Shown here one piece after another: positions 49,576-61,256 of a stretch of 64,000 nt of DNA. Numbering within the stretch: position 1 is the stretch's first letter; every line of letters starts with the position of its first letter. Made by a program: the position numbers and the translations under genes. The stretch is from Branchiostoma floridae (Eukaryota; Chordata; Leptocardii; Amphioxiformes; Branchiostomatidae). Below the pieces are notes generated by a model that was not told the origin of the DNA, ran no database searches, and saw only the letters and a list, made by a program, of their open reading frames with translations. The stretch spans positions 14,455,190 to 14,519,189 of the forward strand of contig NC_049994.1 in NCBI RefSeq assembly GCF_000003815.2, in the 5' to 3' direction.

Positions 49576-52500
49576 TTATTTGTTGAAGATGATTGTCTCC
49601 ACTCCCATCAATGGTACTTCCACTGCCACAGACAACAGGAAGGCCAAACCGTAGGATAGAGTCACGTGTCCCAAAAAGAAGTAGATCTGGAAAAAAGTCA
49701 AACGGATGTTGAAAGTCAGCCAACCGATAGTCATGAGACAAGAGACAAAAGTTAGGTGTGATATGTTCTTTGATGCTCAAGTCCCGCTAGTTTGTAAAAT
49801 GGACAAGGTTTTTATGAAACAATGAAAGCCTGAATAGTTGTCTGTCTAACTTCGCCAAGAAGACTAATGAAACCTAGTGACTTTCTAAGGTACTGCAGCG
49901 GTTTTGCCATCTCGTGTTCTGGACATGTTATGGTCGTGACGTATAGTGGTATATACATTTTACATGTCTCTTGGGGCAGAGAGTATTGCTTACTTGAAAG
50001 TCAAAATTGGAAAAGGAGGCCCTGCCGGGCAGTCACGGGATGTTTTTCTTTGCACTTTCGGGCATGACCCCTACGTCGCACCGTGGGATGCCCTGCAGCT
50101 ACCGGGCCCGGGCCGCGAATTTGTTTCAAAATCTGAGAGGTACCCACGCGGGATCTGGCAGTCCATCGGGACAAATTTGTCGCTTCGAAGCCTGTCCAGG
50201 GGCTACGTACACCCCCTGATGGGCAACAGGGCAATTGAGACCGAAGAGTAAGTAGTGCAGAATTGGGCCCCCCTGTGGTCTTTTTTGGAACTGCAGGCCT
50301 ATTCGTTTATATTCGGGTAGCGCAAGGGCAGGCGCTCATTATAGCACAAATGCACGCACTATTATCAGGAAGACAGATTACATAATGTACATAATGTATT
50401 TGCTAGTCGCTTTGAGTTACTCTTTACAGAAGTGTACAATAACGTACCATTGTGAATGTGGTGTAGTGTATGGGCACCTCCAAGATGAAGTATATATTTG
50501 CTAGTCACTTTGAGTTTTTCTTTGCAGGAGTGTACAGTAACGTACCATAGTGAATGTGGTGTAGTGGATGGGCACCTCTAAGGTCAAGTTTACTGCTGTC
50601 AACAGCAGAATATGTATGAGGTAGGCACAGTAGGTCAGTCGGCTCAGGGGCACCCAGGCATCCCAGGAAAGGATGATGTCCACCACTCCTGTAGTGAGTA
50701 CATCACAACGGTCAATGGGAAATAGTGATCCAATCCAACTTAACAGGTGGCGTTTATTCGTATCTCTGAGTACAATGTTTTTGATATGGTACCTTCAGAG
50801 TTGCACATTATGATTGCAAAACGTAAGAGTATAACATCTAGATGATTTACTTAAAGCAAATACTGCTTAACAATGAGTAAAGAACAAAGACTTTCAATGC
50901 CCTGACGGAAACAGTTTTCGGCCTAGGTATGAAGTTATTGAAATATTCCTATGTTGACTTGTATTAATATATAACAATTAAACGTTTGATTCCCCAAGAT
51001 AACATATTGTGCTTTGTGATTCAAAACAACAACAGTAAGTACACGGCTAACGCAGGCAGGAGCTATGTTTTTTTTTTTACTCAATGGTCACCACGTAACA
51101 AGGCCATGAAGGCCACTCAAGGTTACGGGTTACATTATTGGAACTGTAACAGCATGATTGAGACCAGCCCAATTGCTCACTATGGGTGAGGACTAACTGA
51201 CCCAATAGGCGAAGCAGGGGTTACGAGGGCTGCTCGGGAGATTCCCTACCCCTATTTTGGCCGGAATGGTTTGATCCGCTCGGGTGGATGTTCGCACATG
51301 TGGCGGGTTCTTTAACGTGCTTGGGGTGTTGCTCTCCCCGAACACGGGACCTCCATTTAACGTCCTATCCGAAGGACGACCCAAGCCGAAGCTAGGTACT
51401 CATTTTCACTTGAGTGAAGTGAGGAAAGTCGTGTAAAGTGCCTTTCCCAAGGGCACAAGATCGGTAACACAGCAGGCGGATTCGAACCCGCAACCTCTCG
51501 GTCACGGGCCGAAGAAACTACCACTGTGCTACACTTGTACCTCCGTATCCATGATGACATGCGACAACCACCCAGCCAAGCGCCATGGCCCAGACGGTAC
51601 GGTGGACAGTCAGGTACAGAACGTTCTCGGCTTCCGTCTGGAGAGTAGTGCCGTGGTACTGGCCGTAAGTTGAATACAACACAGCCAAGGCAAAGGCAGC
51701 AGCAACGAGCCAACCAATAGTCATCAGCAGGCTCATGGTCTGGTGCGAAAAGGCGAGATTCGCAGTTAGGGACAGAAGTTAATACCATCATCGGTGCCTA
51801 CGTTTGTGATAATCTTTCGATAGATGAGCATTAGCAAAGCGTTGATAACTCTTAATGTCCATAATTTCAGTCACAACAATGATGGTAGCAGTGGAGGGTG
51901 TCAAATGTGACACTCTGGGCTTATCTCATACATCAATCATGAGAGAAGGGTAGTTATGCTTATCAACTTTATCACAGTTACTGCACCTGTTACTGTTTTT
52001 TTTTTTCTCGTGTGCATAGATTTACTGTGTGAAATCTTTGTGTAACTAAGAATGATTTTTATCTACAATTTGTTCTTTCTCACAAGCGGACAAACACTTG
52101 TTTGGCTCACCATACTCTTTGTCTGTTTCGGTTTTATCTTGATCAGCAGCCAGCCAACAGCTACTCCCACCAAGTACGGCCCGATACGACAGTACGGCTT
52201 TTCGTAGTACTTAGTAACGTCTCTGCGGATGGTAAATGTTAACTGTAGATATTTCTGTGGAATCCTCTACAGCAATGTTAACGTTAATACAGAAGATTCA
52301 AATGACTATTCAGTTAACGACATCATATAAATCGAAACATTTTGGTGATATTAAGTCAAAGCAATGAGGAAGAGGAATTGGTCAGCATAGATTATATAAC
52401 AGGAAGTTTAAATTTAGGAGTTAAAAGCGTTATATTGGGAAAGAGACGGCATTGTCAGAACTGTCAAACCGTATCCTTACCCTTCGGGTGCTGTCATGTC

Positions 52501-55500
52501 ATATTGCCAACTGAGCACTGCAGTAGTGATGAAGCTTGCCAACAGAAGAACCAGCTGCATAACAATCCCCAATATCTGCCATCTGGGAGTATGGGAGTTT
52601 TATCATGAGCCGCGTAATAATTCTAACGTGTAAGCTAGTTAAACACAAACATCACCATGCATGGACTATGTAAATACAGAGGCTATTTGCATAAGATTTA
52701 AAAAACGTTTAAATGGGGTATGAGGTCTCCAACTCCTGTTTGTAATGAGGTACGACAATCGACGCACCTGTACAGTATGTAGACAAGAGGAACTCCGATG
52801 ACGAAGAACTGCATATCATTGGCCAAGTACCAGGTCCAGCTCATGCACTAAGGAGAGAAAGAGGCACAGATTTAGATGAAGACACTTTAAACATAGCACA
52901 TACATAATTAGATATACGTAAAAAATGTTGTTGTATATGTGGTTCAAGCACTACTAATTTTACTTGTCGTTTGTCTCGTACACCATATTCACGTAAAACT
53001 TAACAAACATATGCCTACCATCCTGTCAATGTTGACAAAGTTGTTGACATATAGTAGGTTAGTCCACCAGTTGTCACCACAGTTTGGATCTAGCCCGTCA
53101 GGAGGTTGCGGCCAGAATGGACCAGAAAACATGTAGGGAAGTACCCACATCCACAGCATCATGGCGAACATGTATGTAGGTGTCAACCTGAGGGTGCACA
53201 ATGAAGGCAATTGTGTTCTAGGGCGGTTCATTATATGATATTTCCATTTGCTGGTCATTGACCAAACTGTTCAGTACCCAGCTTTTTTTGATGTAGTGTA
53301 GTTGGTGGAATGGTTTTCGTAACAAAACAGAAGAAAACAAAAAATGAAATCAGCTTATAGAAAGATACGATACGTGTGACTAAAACCGAAAACATCGAAA
53401 GTGTTAAACTTTCAGATTAAACATCTTTTGGAATGTCCTCACCTCCAATATCTGTGGAAATACACCATCCCATATGGAACTGATTTTCCCTTTTCTCTGT
53501 TCTTCTCCATCTGCTTGATTAGAAGGTATGACATCAGGAGTCCACTGAAAAGAAAGACGTGAAAGTTGGTGAGATTTTTCATTAAGCAAACATAAATGAA
53601 CAAATACAGGTAAGATTACGGCACACTCAAGTTACATTAACGTATATTAGCACCGCCATCGAACAAATAAATGTTTGAAATGGGTCAACTGATGGGTCAT
53701 AAGTAGCCTGATTAAATCTCGCTTATAGCAGCCCGCCAATCATCCGCCGGCCCACGCGGGGAGGGGCCAGTTACAGCCCTGGACAGCGGAGTTTGTGTTA
53801 CACAGACAAGGTCATAAGTTGTTTAATCGCGAATCCTGACACCCCCCCCCCCCGTAGGTGTTTCTGGTAGGACACGGATTAAGTATTGAACTTAAGTGAT
53901 TTATAAGGATGCCAAACGACTAGTTTGTACAAAGTGACTCTGAGCTAATCATACAATTTGTAGTATAGTTGCAAAGAGAAGATCCACTGAGAGTGGCAAG
54001 TCAGAAAGAGAAAGAATGTCAGAGATGTGTCCTTCGGGCCTCGAAAGATGGCCGAAGAGAAGATGCGGGTTACTTAGTAGTTTGTAATGGTGAGCTATTG
54101 ATCCTAAGAATATAATATTCAATTAAGTTGGAATGACCTATTGCAACGTACAAAAGGATATAGATAGGGACAAGTTTTTAAACCATGTAGCTGAATCACG
54201 GTCACCAGTTTACATTGTAGCTATTTGTTACCTGAGAAAGAAGAAGGAGTCCACAGCAACGAAAGCATTACTGATGGCTTGAATTGTAAATGTCTGCAAG
54301 GCCTCCGAGACTTGCAGCGAGTTGTCTGAAAGAGCACATGTAGCATAACTATACATTTTAAATGGGTAACATTAGGTTATGTGGTAATTTCAACATCGCG
54401 CACACGCACACTAGTACACGTACATCACACACTCTCGTTGCAGGCAAACCCACACGCACTCACGCCGCAAACACACATACACTGGTGCACACACTCACGA
54501 CCCTGATTTTACTTCAAAGTGTTGAACTGCTTTTCTTGGTAATCAGATTTGTCGTTCAATAAGAGGAGGTTTTCATAAACGATAGGAGTTCAACAGGGAG
54601 TATATATTTTGTTTTATACTTATTGCTTTATGGTTATTGCTGAACCCCGGGCACAGATCCCGGATTTTTGAGCGGATTACCACGCGAACCGAAAAAGCGG
54701 AAACTCAATTGCCGAGTTTTGGGTAACTGAATATGCACAATCTGCGTACCAAAGTGTCATTCACAATAACCGTAAGTGTGCCCCAGGATGACCCATACAT
54801 ACACCACGCGGACCCAAATGGCTGTAACTCTGTGAGTTGTCGAGTTTGGGGTTAAATACGCACAATATACATACCGAAGTGCGGTTGAGCTGCACCATAG
54901 GTGTGCCCCAGGATGACCCAGGTCATACTGATGAAGCGGATGCCGTGCAGACACCTGATGCTGCCGGGCGCCTGTTTGGTGCTGAGGACCTTCCCGATGT
55001 TGGTGTAGAGGGAGAAGCACAGGAGGATACGGCCGGTCATACCTGTGGAAGATGGAGCAGTTCAAGACATAGCAAAACCCCACAACTGATATCACATGTT
55101 TTATGATAGATTTACGATTTGTTTGACATTTAGAAATATGATTTGCTTGGACATGATGTCGATTTGTGATAGTTTTAATGTCAAGGATCGTAGAAGGGGT
55201 TAAAACATCGATAAAAATTATTCGGACCTTCTTTGGTTGCGTGGGTTTCCTTGCGTGGAAGTCGGTTCACCAGCAGTGTCCTTTCGTCAGGTAAATTCGC
55301 AGTGACGTCAGATCCTTGTGCTTCACTCTCCTGCAACATTACGTCAACACACGTCACTGTCACGAGAGTGTATGGAACCATCATCCTCAGGAGAAGACGT
55401 AAATGGATTGGGCACATGTTGGGTGAGGAAAGAACCATATGACATGGCGAGAATAGCACCACAGTACGCCAGAAGGAAAGAGGAAACAATGCCGACCGAG

Positions 55501-58500
55501 GAACATATAGAGGCGAACAGCGCCGAATAGAAAGAACTGGAATGCTTAAACCATACCTTGGATAGTATCCAGAGGGTTGCCCAAGGCCGGGGGAGAGGGA
55601 GATTTGCTGCCCAACATGCCAGGAGTCATTACAATAAGTAAGTAAATACGTCACTAACATAGCAGTCTTATGAACGTTATGAAATTATCATCTAATTAGT
55701 ATATTAGTGTATTCGATAACACTAAATCTTCTACTGCCAAAACGATCCACTTAGATCATCATAGCACAACGTTCAAAACTATGACAAGGTCTCTGACTCC
55801 TGAAAGAAGTTCTATATGTTCAGCATCACATGGCAATGATGTTGCCTGTGTGACACAAGAGATGTGTACATTATCTACATATAATTTGCTCCTATTAGTC
55901 TTAAGGGTCGGATTTCAAACGCCCACTTAAGCTAAAACTTTTAATTTAATGGTTCTACGAAATCTGCTTACCTTTTGGCTTTTTATGGCCATCAGTCGGG
56001 GCTGGTGGATGATGACGTCATAGACGGTTCCGATCGCTATGAGGAGAAGGAGGACACTGCAGATACAGCTGTGCAAAGAACCCAGGGGACAGACATATCA
56101 GTCTTATAAATTGGACAGGGGTAGTGTTGAATGTCTTCAGCATCTATCCTTATTAGGCCATGTTGATTTGATTATATTGATTACATCTGCGCTCGCATCA
56201 ATTATCATCCGTTTCCACAAATGATAGTTTTCGATCACACTCTAAATCGTACACAGCAGCTGTAAAATGAGCAAATATGTGCCGTACATTGAAAAAAGAT
56301 ATCGGAAAAAGGACACATATGTCATAGAATTCCGAAGTAGATTTCAAAGTCAAAGATGAAGATGTGAAAGAACAAAATAAACCTATTGTTCGGTAAACCA
56401 TAGTCGGTGTGTTTAGTCATTTATTCAACCTTCCTGGCCACTTATATTTCGTACTGAAGGTAGCTTTTGTATTCCAACGCTCTCATCAGTTTCAGAGTTC
56501 CCAGAGGATGCCATTCGTATAATCAAATGAACATGGAATAAGTAGACAAACATGTAGTATTCGATATCTTCAGTAAGGTACAAACAGAAGATTTTAAACA
56601 TGCTCACATCGCCGCGATAGTGACATTCTGGATTGGTGGGGACTCCTGTGAATAGGCTGACGTCACTTGCAGTATTCCCTGCTGTACAAAGAAACGCCAG
56701 TAGATACCTGGAAAAGAACATTTGTCTTCGTTTAGAAAGTATCAGGCTGAGACGCAAGTACATCTCAACGCAATCTAACATATAAGGTACTATACTGAAT
56801 CATTTGTTTCATAATTAGTAAAATGATTAATAAGAAGTGCAGTGTACTATATGTATAATTACGAATCGGCATATCATAAATATGTTCTATCGACAGTTTG
56901 AGTCACGAGCGAGATTCGATGCCTGACTTACTGCCGTCCAATGTTTGGTTGACGTCATGTTGATTACAGGAGCTGGGCACACAAACGCCGATCGTTAACT
57001 TAGTCACCCCGGCTATTCCGCCGCCGACCTGGAGAAACAACATTGACTTATCATCGTAGTAATTTATAAGAAACGCGACCTCTACTTTAATTAGCACTTT
57101 ATTTTAACATTTGCTTAACTACTATAGCTTCTACACACGTACGACTCCAAATCTCCTTCGGGAGACTTTAAAAAGTAATAGCAATGACGAAAACGAACGG
57201 GCACGGACCATGAACTAGTTTTTTCTACTATATGTTTTACCATGTATGTGCAATGATATATAGGACTTAAATTATGTAATCTGTATCTCTGTTATATCTT
57301 ATCTGGCCCTAACCTGCCTCATGACCTCAATGACAAGCGGCCTGCAGTTCAATGTTAGCTTCTCCTGAATGAATAATGGTTCAAACAATCATACACCCAC
57401 CACTGGTACCAGCGTAGCCATGTAGAACTTCCCATCGAAGGTGATGTTGAAGCCTTTCCTCGTGATGTTCACGCACTGCGAGTAGCTACCGGTCCAGACC
57501 AGGTTTCCGCCCAAGATTCCGCTTGGGGGTTTTCCTCCTGCGTCCAGCACTGTTTAAAAATCAGGTTTTGTTATTTCTGATTGATGCAGGTTAATGTTTG
57601 TACTAGAACTGTGTCCTATTTGTTGGACGGAATAATTCACCCCGTGCGTCAAATAATTTAAATTTCATGACATGAAACTGAGGAAAACTGTATTTTTCAA
57701 ATTTTGTATGCTGTAATGTGACCGTACCTTGCGACCAGACCGGAATATGGATTCTGAATATGGACTATTTTTCCATTTTTTATATGTCATGTATGTGTTG
57801 ATGTTACATGTATGTCTTCCAGGGCTCCATTGTAAAGCAGTGTTTTACGCTGAGATGGGCCATCCTGGTTAAAGAATACAGAAATACTATACTACTACTG
57901 ATAATATGAGGTTCTCAAACAATGAGTGGGACTAAAAAAAATAACGCTGGTGACAACCCTGGTATGTACAGTCAACAACTTTTAAAGAGGGTGGCCATAT
58001 CATTGTGACTCCTATCGTCTGTCTTATATAAAAGCAACAGGGCAAAGATCAGGTAGAATGTTTGCTTTGCGTTTGTTCTATTAGTTCGAAGAGGAGTAAG
58101 TATCAAGATAAGATAACGCGTCACATTAATATACCCCCCCTCCCCCTCATCTGGCATGTGGATTGTCTAAAAAAATTCAGGCATATATCAAACAAGCTAT
58201 AACATTGCATTTCAAAGCAATCTCACCGTACAAATTGACAGTTTTGATTCCATCGACAAATACAATCCCACAATATTCATCTTATCTCCTCAGCATTTAA
58301 CATTGTCACGCGTTAAATTCAGTCTGATAGTCATGCCCAACTTGATACTATGAGGCTAACCAGGAGGTCCTCAGTGCCTGACTTACCGCCATTTCCGGTC
58401 AACTATGGGCAGACTATAGAGGGTGCCAAATGCGGATAACTACAGGTAGGCATGTTTTAAAAACCTGGAGTATGTAGCCAGACATCAGGACTCTCATGAC

Positions 58501-58996
58501 AGTCTTGTATTCCAATAATTTAGCAGCTTGCTAGTCTGTGTTCCATTTTATAGACCTAATCCTTAGTTTAGTTTATTTCATATTTGATCTTTTGAACGAA
58601 CGTCTCCACCACGGTGGGCTGTATGAGGAAACAAGTGTTCCTTGTTCAGGTCACCTTTAAGGACGAAGGAATAGATCGATGTGGACTTCACTTACTCTGC
58701 AGGGCGTACATCTTTCCTTGGGACAGGTCTGCGTTGTACTGAGCAACATCCCTCTGACACTGCTGGCTGATGTTGGCGGTGGGTTGGGCAGGTATGGAGA
58801 TATCAGTCCAGTTCACGGTGCTAAAATCGCGGATGGTGTCGGCAAGTTTCTGCTGAAGAGGTTCTTGCGAGCTGATTAAGGAGGCCAAGAAGTTAAACTG
58901 GCCTGTAGCGTCGGGAACACCTTGGTTCCATACTGCCTGTGACTTGGCTAAGATCACTACAGCCAAACAAAGATAAATGTACAGTAACAGCCTCAA
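49576..58996 (-). CDS. NRF-6-like acyltransferase-3 family protein, copy 3 (start codon lost)
   Basis: Exons: 58996-58696 (first coding part), 57549-57401, 57028-56932, 56707-56608, 56068-55972, 55330-55228, 55042-54875, 54325-54232, 53544-53443, 53187-53019, 52847-52768, 52582-52481, 52222-52111, 51739-51541, 50688-50546 and 49686-49576 (TAA). Lengths match copies 1 and 2 and the frame stays open, with NRF domain, R-x10-H and FFFLSG intact. However, the two ATGs used as starts in copies 1 and 2 read ACG (59008) and TTG (58996), and an in-frame stop lies at 59068-59066 with no ATG between. Either translation starts elsewhere, an upstream exon supplies the start, or this is a young pseudogene. 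A SINE sits just inside the intron after exon 14. Confidence 0.75.
50399..50590. repeat. 98-bp tandem duplication overlapping NRF6-like exon 15 (copy 3)
   Basis: TTTGCTAGTC...TCCAAG occurs twice with a 98-bp period (starting 50399 and 50497). The upstream-on-plus copy includes the 3' end of exon 15 and its splice donor, which means a second decoy donor lies inside the following intron. It is absent from units 1 and 2. Confidence 0.7.
51068..51534 (-). mobile_element. tRNA-derived SINE
   Basis: Read on the minus strand, the head has an A-box-like TAGCACAGTGG and a perfect B box GGTTCGAATCC (51488-51478), then a body of about 400 bp and a poly(A) tail (plus-strand T run 51068-51078). The body contains GTCCTTCGGATAGGACGTTA, similar to a core I recall from invertebrate SINEs. 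It is absent from units 1 and 2. It begins 6 nt after the exon 14 splice donor of NRF6-like copy 3. Confidence 0.82.
53704..53809. mobile_element. 106-bp insertion with 9-bp target duplication (unit 3)
   Basis: GGTCATAAG occurs on both sides (53695-53703 and 53810-53818); unit 1 has a single GGTCATAAG at the aligned site. The insert is GC-rich and has no clear inverted ends. It is mobile by its footprint, of unknown family. Confidence 0.65.
55366..55652 (+). mobile_element. Degenerate non-LTR retrotransposon 3' end (copy 3)
   Basis: Same fragment in unit 3. Here the frame RVYGTIILRRRRKWIGHMLG is uninterrupted for longer than in unit 1, which helped identify it. Confidence 0.62.
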
Positions 58997-59130
58997 GTTA
59001 CTGTTCGTATAAGCAGAATAGCGTGAACCTTCGTCACCACGTCTAGAAGCTATGAAAAAAAAAGCTTAGGGTCGAAGCAATGTTGAGACCAGTCAGGAGA
59101 TGGGTCAATGACGTTACGCAAACATAGTAG

Positions 59131-59742
59131 TAAACATATTTGGTCTACCAAAGGTCTGTTCTCTTCATAGGATGACATTTAGGTCATTTCAACACTGAGT
59201 CACTTATCCCAACAACTGACATGGTCGTTTTTCAAACAGCACATACTGTCCTCATACCGGTCACACAGAAACGACAGATAGGCTTGGTCAGCAGTTTGGG
59301 TAGTTCTGCATATTCAGTTAATTGTGCGGCAGTTTATACAAAATGTATGTACTAACCTCATGTATTCACCTTGGTACTGAATAAAACAAAAACTACCAAT
59401 GGTTTTCGCTGGTGCTATGGGCTATTTCTTACATGGTTATATTGGATCCGTTGCATGAAAACCTGTAACATTTGTTACAAGTTGAAAGTCCAGTTCTTAT
59501 GCAGAAAAAAAAGGTTTCATTAAATGCACCTCTAAGACTCCTTAAACAACTGTCCCCAACCTACTACGCACTGTTCTCAAAGTGTATTCAGCGCGTTATC
59601 ACCTATTTGCTTAACTACTACAGTACGTCATTGGTCCTATCTTCTGACTGGTATCAAAATAGCTTCCACCATAAACCTTATTTGCATAGCTTCAAGACGT
59701 GGTGACGAAGTGCTGTTCACGCTACTCTGCTTATACGGGATT
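59131..59742. repeat. Inverted duplicate of the NRF6-like upstream region
   Basis: The reverse complement of this block aligns with the sequence upstream of copies 1 and 2 (unit 1 positions about 29301 down to 28513): landmarks include GGTCTACCAAAGGTCTGTT, TTATTTGCATAGCTTC and GACGTGGTGACGAAG. It faces the gene's own 5' region (59009-59127), making a head-to-head inverted repeat. It stops just short of the start-codon position. The MITE present in units 1 and 2 is missing here. Confidence 0.8.
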
Positions 59743-60269
59743 ATCTTTTAGATCTTTTAAGATTTTTTCATAAACTTTGGCCAAAACTCTAGTAATGCAA
59801 TACAGTTTAACAAAGTTAAACTGAAATGCATGAGGATTACTTATATATTTTCAATGCAAAAAATTTGCTCATAATGGTTACAAAGCTACCGGCCCTAATT
59901 TTTAGGACTGAAACAGGAAACACAGAATTTTTCCTAGGCCTTACCAGATATGAGCTATTCGTTCCATTCAACATCAGCTGCGCATTCAGCTTTTACTTCG
60001 AAGCCAATTGATGTCTTTTTAATCAATAAACCAATTACTACATTCAACACGCTCATTCATAACATTACGTTCCTTATTTCGCGCTGCTGAGATGCGCACG
60101 TCAATGGTTACCAATTAACAGCAATTCACCTCCCAATCAGTACTATTCGGTACTAAAATACCTTATTCTGCCCACATCAGAAAGGTTACTCATAGCCTGG
60201 AAAGGTATTCCCGAACCACGCCGCCCCTCTGTATCACAGTGTCGGACAGAACGAATTCTCCAGAACAAG
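59743..60269. other. Spacer upstream of GPCR region
   Basis: AT-rich. It contains the first of three copies of a 5'-flank motif (GGCCTTACCAGATATGAGC at about 59938) also seen at about 60451 and 60952, upstream of each GPCR N-terminal copy. No gene was seen. Confidence 0.55.
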
Positions 60270-60404
60270 ATGGCCAACCTAACTAACGTTTCTATGGGAG
60301 GAAACGGCACCACATTTTTCTCTACAACTCCTCGCGATATGGTCTTCAGACTACAATCACAGCATAAACGATCACAACATCCTGTCCTCCAGTCTCATGG
60401 CTAA
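60270..60404 (+). pseudogene. N-terminal stub of olfactory-receptor-like GPCR, frameshifted
   Basis: The ATG at 60270 opens MANLTNVSMGGNGTTFFSTT, closely matching the start of the intact receptor at 61257 (MANLTNFSVGGDGTAFFSTT). After PRDM a deletion shifts the frame and TAA ends it at 60404. The nucleotide match continues to AAGATCCTCCAG, followed by GTGTGA instead of the transmembrane part. Confidence 0.8.
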
Positions 60405-60755
60405 GATCCTCCAGGTGTGACTAAAAACATGAAACACAACATTTTTTCCTGGCCTTACCAGATATGAGCAGTTCTTTTCAAGACCATTCCACATTACCTG
60501 TGCATTCAACACGCTCATTCATAACATTACATTCCTTCTTTCGCGCTGCTGAGATGCGCACGTAAGAAGATACGTCAATGGTTACCAATTAACAGCAATT
60601 CACTTCTCAATCAGTACTATTCAACATAAATTTAAACGTTCCTTCTTCTTCTTCTGATAAGACGGGCACATTGGTAAGGTTACTCATAGCTTGAAAGGCT
60701 CACAAGCCGCCCTTCTGTACCACACTCTTCGACAGAGCGAAACCTCCAGAACAAA

Positions 60756-60920
60756 ATGCCCAGCCTCACTGACTTCTCTGTAGGAGGAAACGGAACCGCG
60801 TTCTTCCCTACAATTCCTCACGATATGGACAACTGGACGGAGTCTCCAGACAACATTCACAGCATCAACGCTCACGACATCCTCTTCTCCGGTCTGACGG
60901 CTAAGATCCTCCAGGTGTGA
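60756..60920 (+). pseudogene. N-terminal stub of olfactory-receptor-like GPCR, in frame
   Basis: MPSLTDFSVGGNGTAFFPTI and following residues match the intact receptor's extracellular tail to AKILQ; then GTG TGA ends the frame (60915-60920). The stub ends exactly at CTCCAG|GTGTGA, a plausible splice donor, in phase 0. It may therefore be an alternative first exon rather than a dead fragment. The upstream flank is shared with the intact gene. Confidence 0.65.
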
Positions 60921-61256
60921 CTAAAAACAGGAAACACAATATTTTGTCCTGGCCTTACCAGATATGAGCAGTTCTTTTCAGGATCATTCCACATTACCTA
61001 CGCATTCAACACGCTCATTCATAACATTACATTCCTTATTTCGCGCTGCTGAGATTCACACGTAAGAAGATACGTCCATGGTTACCAATTAAGAGCAATT
61101 CACTTCTCAATCAGTACTATTCAACATAAATTTAAACGTTCCTTCTTCTTCTTCTGATAAGACGGGCACATTGGTAAGGTTACTCAAAGCTTGAAAGGCT
61201 CACAAGCCGCCCTTCTGTACCACACTCTTCGACAGAGCGAATTCCTTCAGAACAAA

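Larger units (their letters stand above)
46639..59130. repeat. Segmental duplication, unit 3 (truncated)
   Basis: This unit has the same start point within the giant-gene exon. It ends about 120 bp upstream of the third NRF6-like gene, where collinearity breaks and an inverted copy of the upstream region begins (about 59131). Confidence 0.82.

Noticed and set aside
51478..51531. Apparent tRNA gene promoter boxes
   Set aside because: The A and B boxes belong to the head of a SINE with a long unrelated body and poly(A) tail. A functional tRNA fold was not evident.
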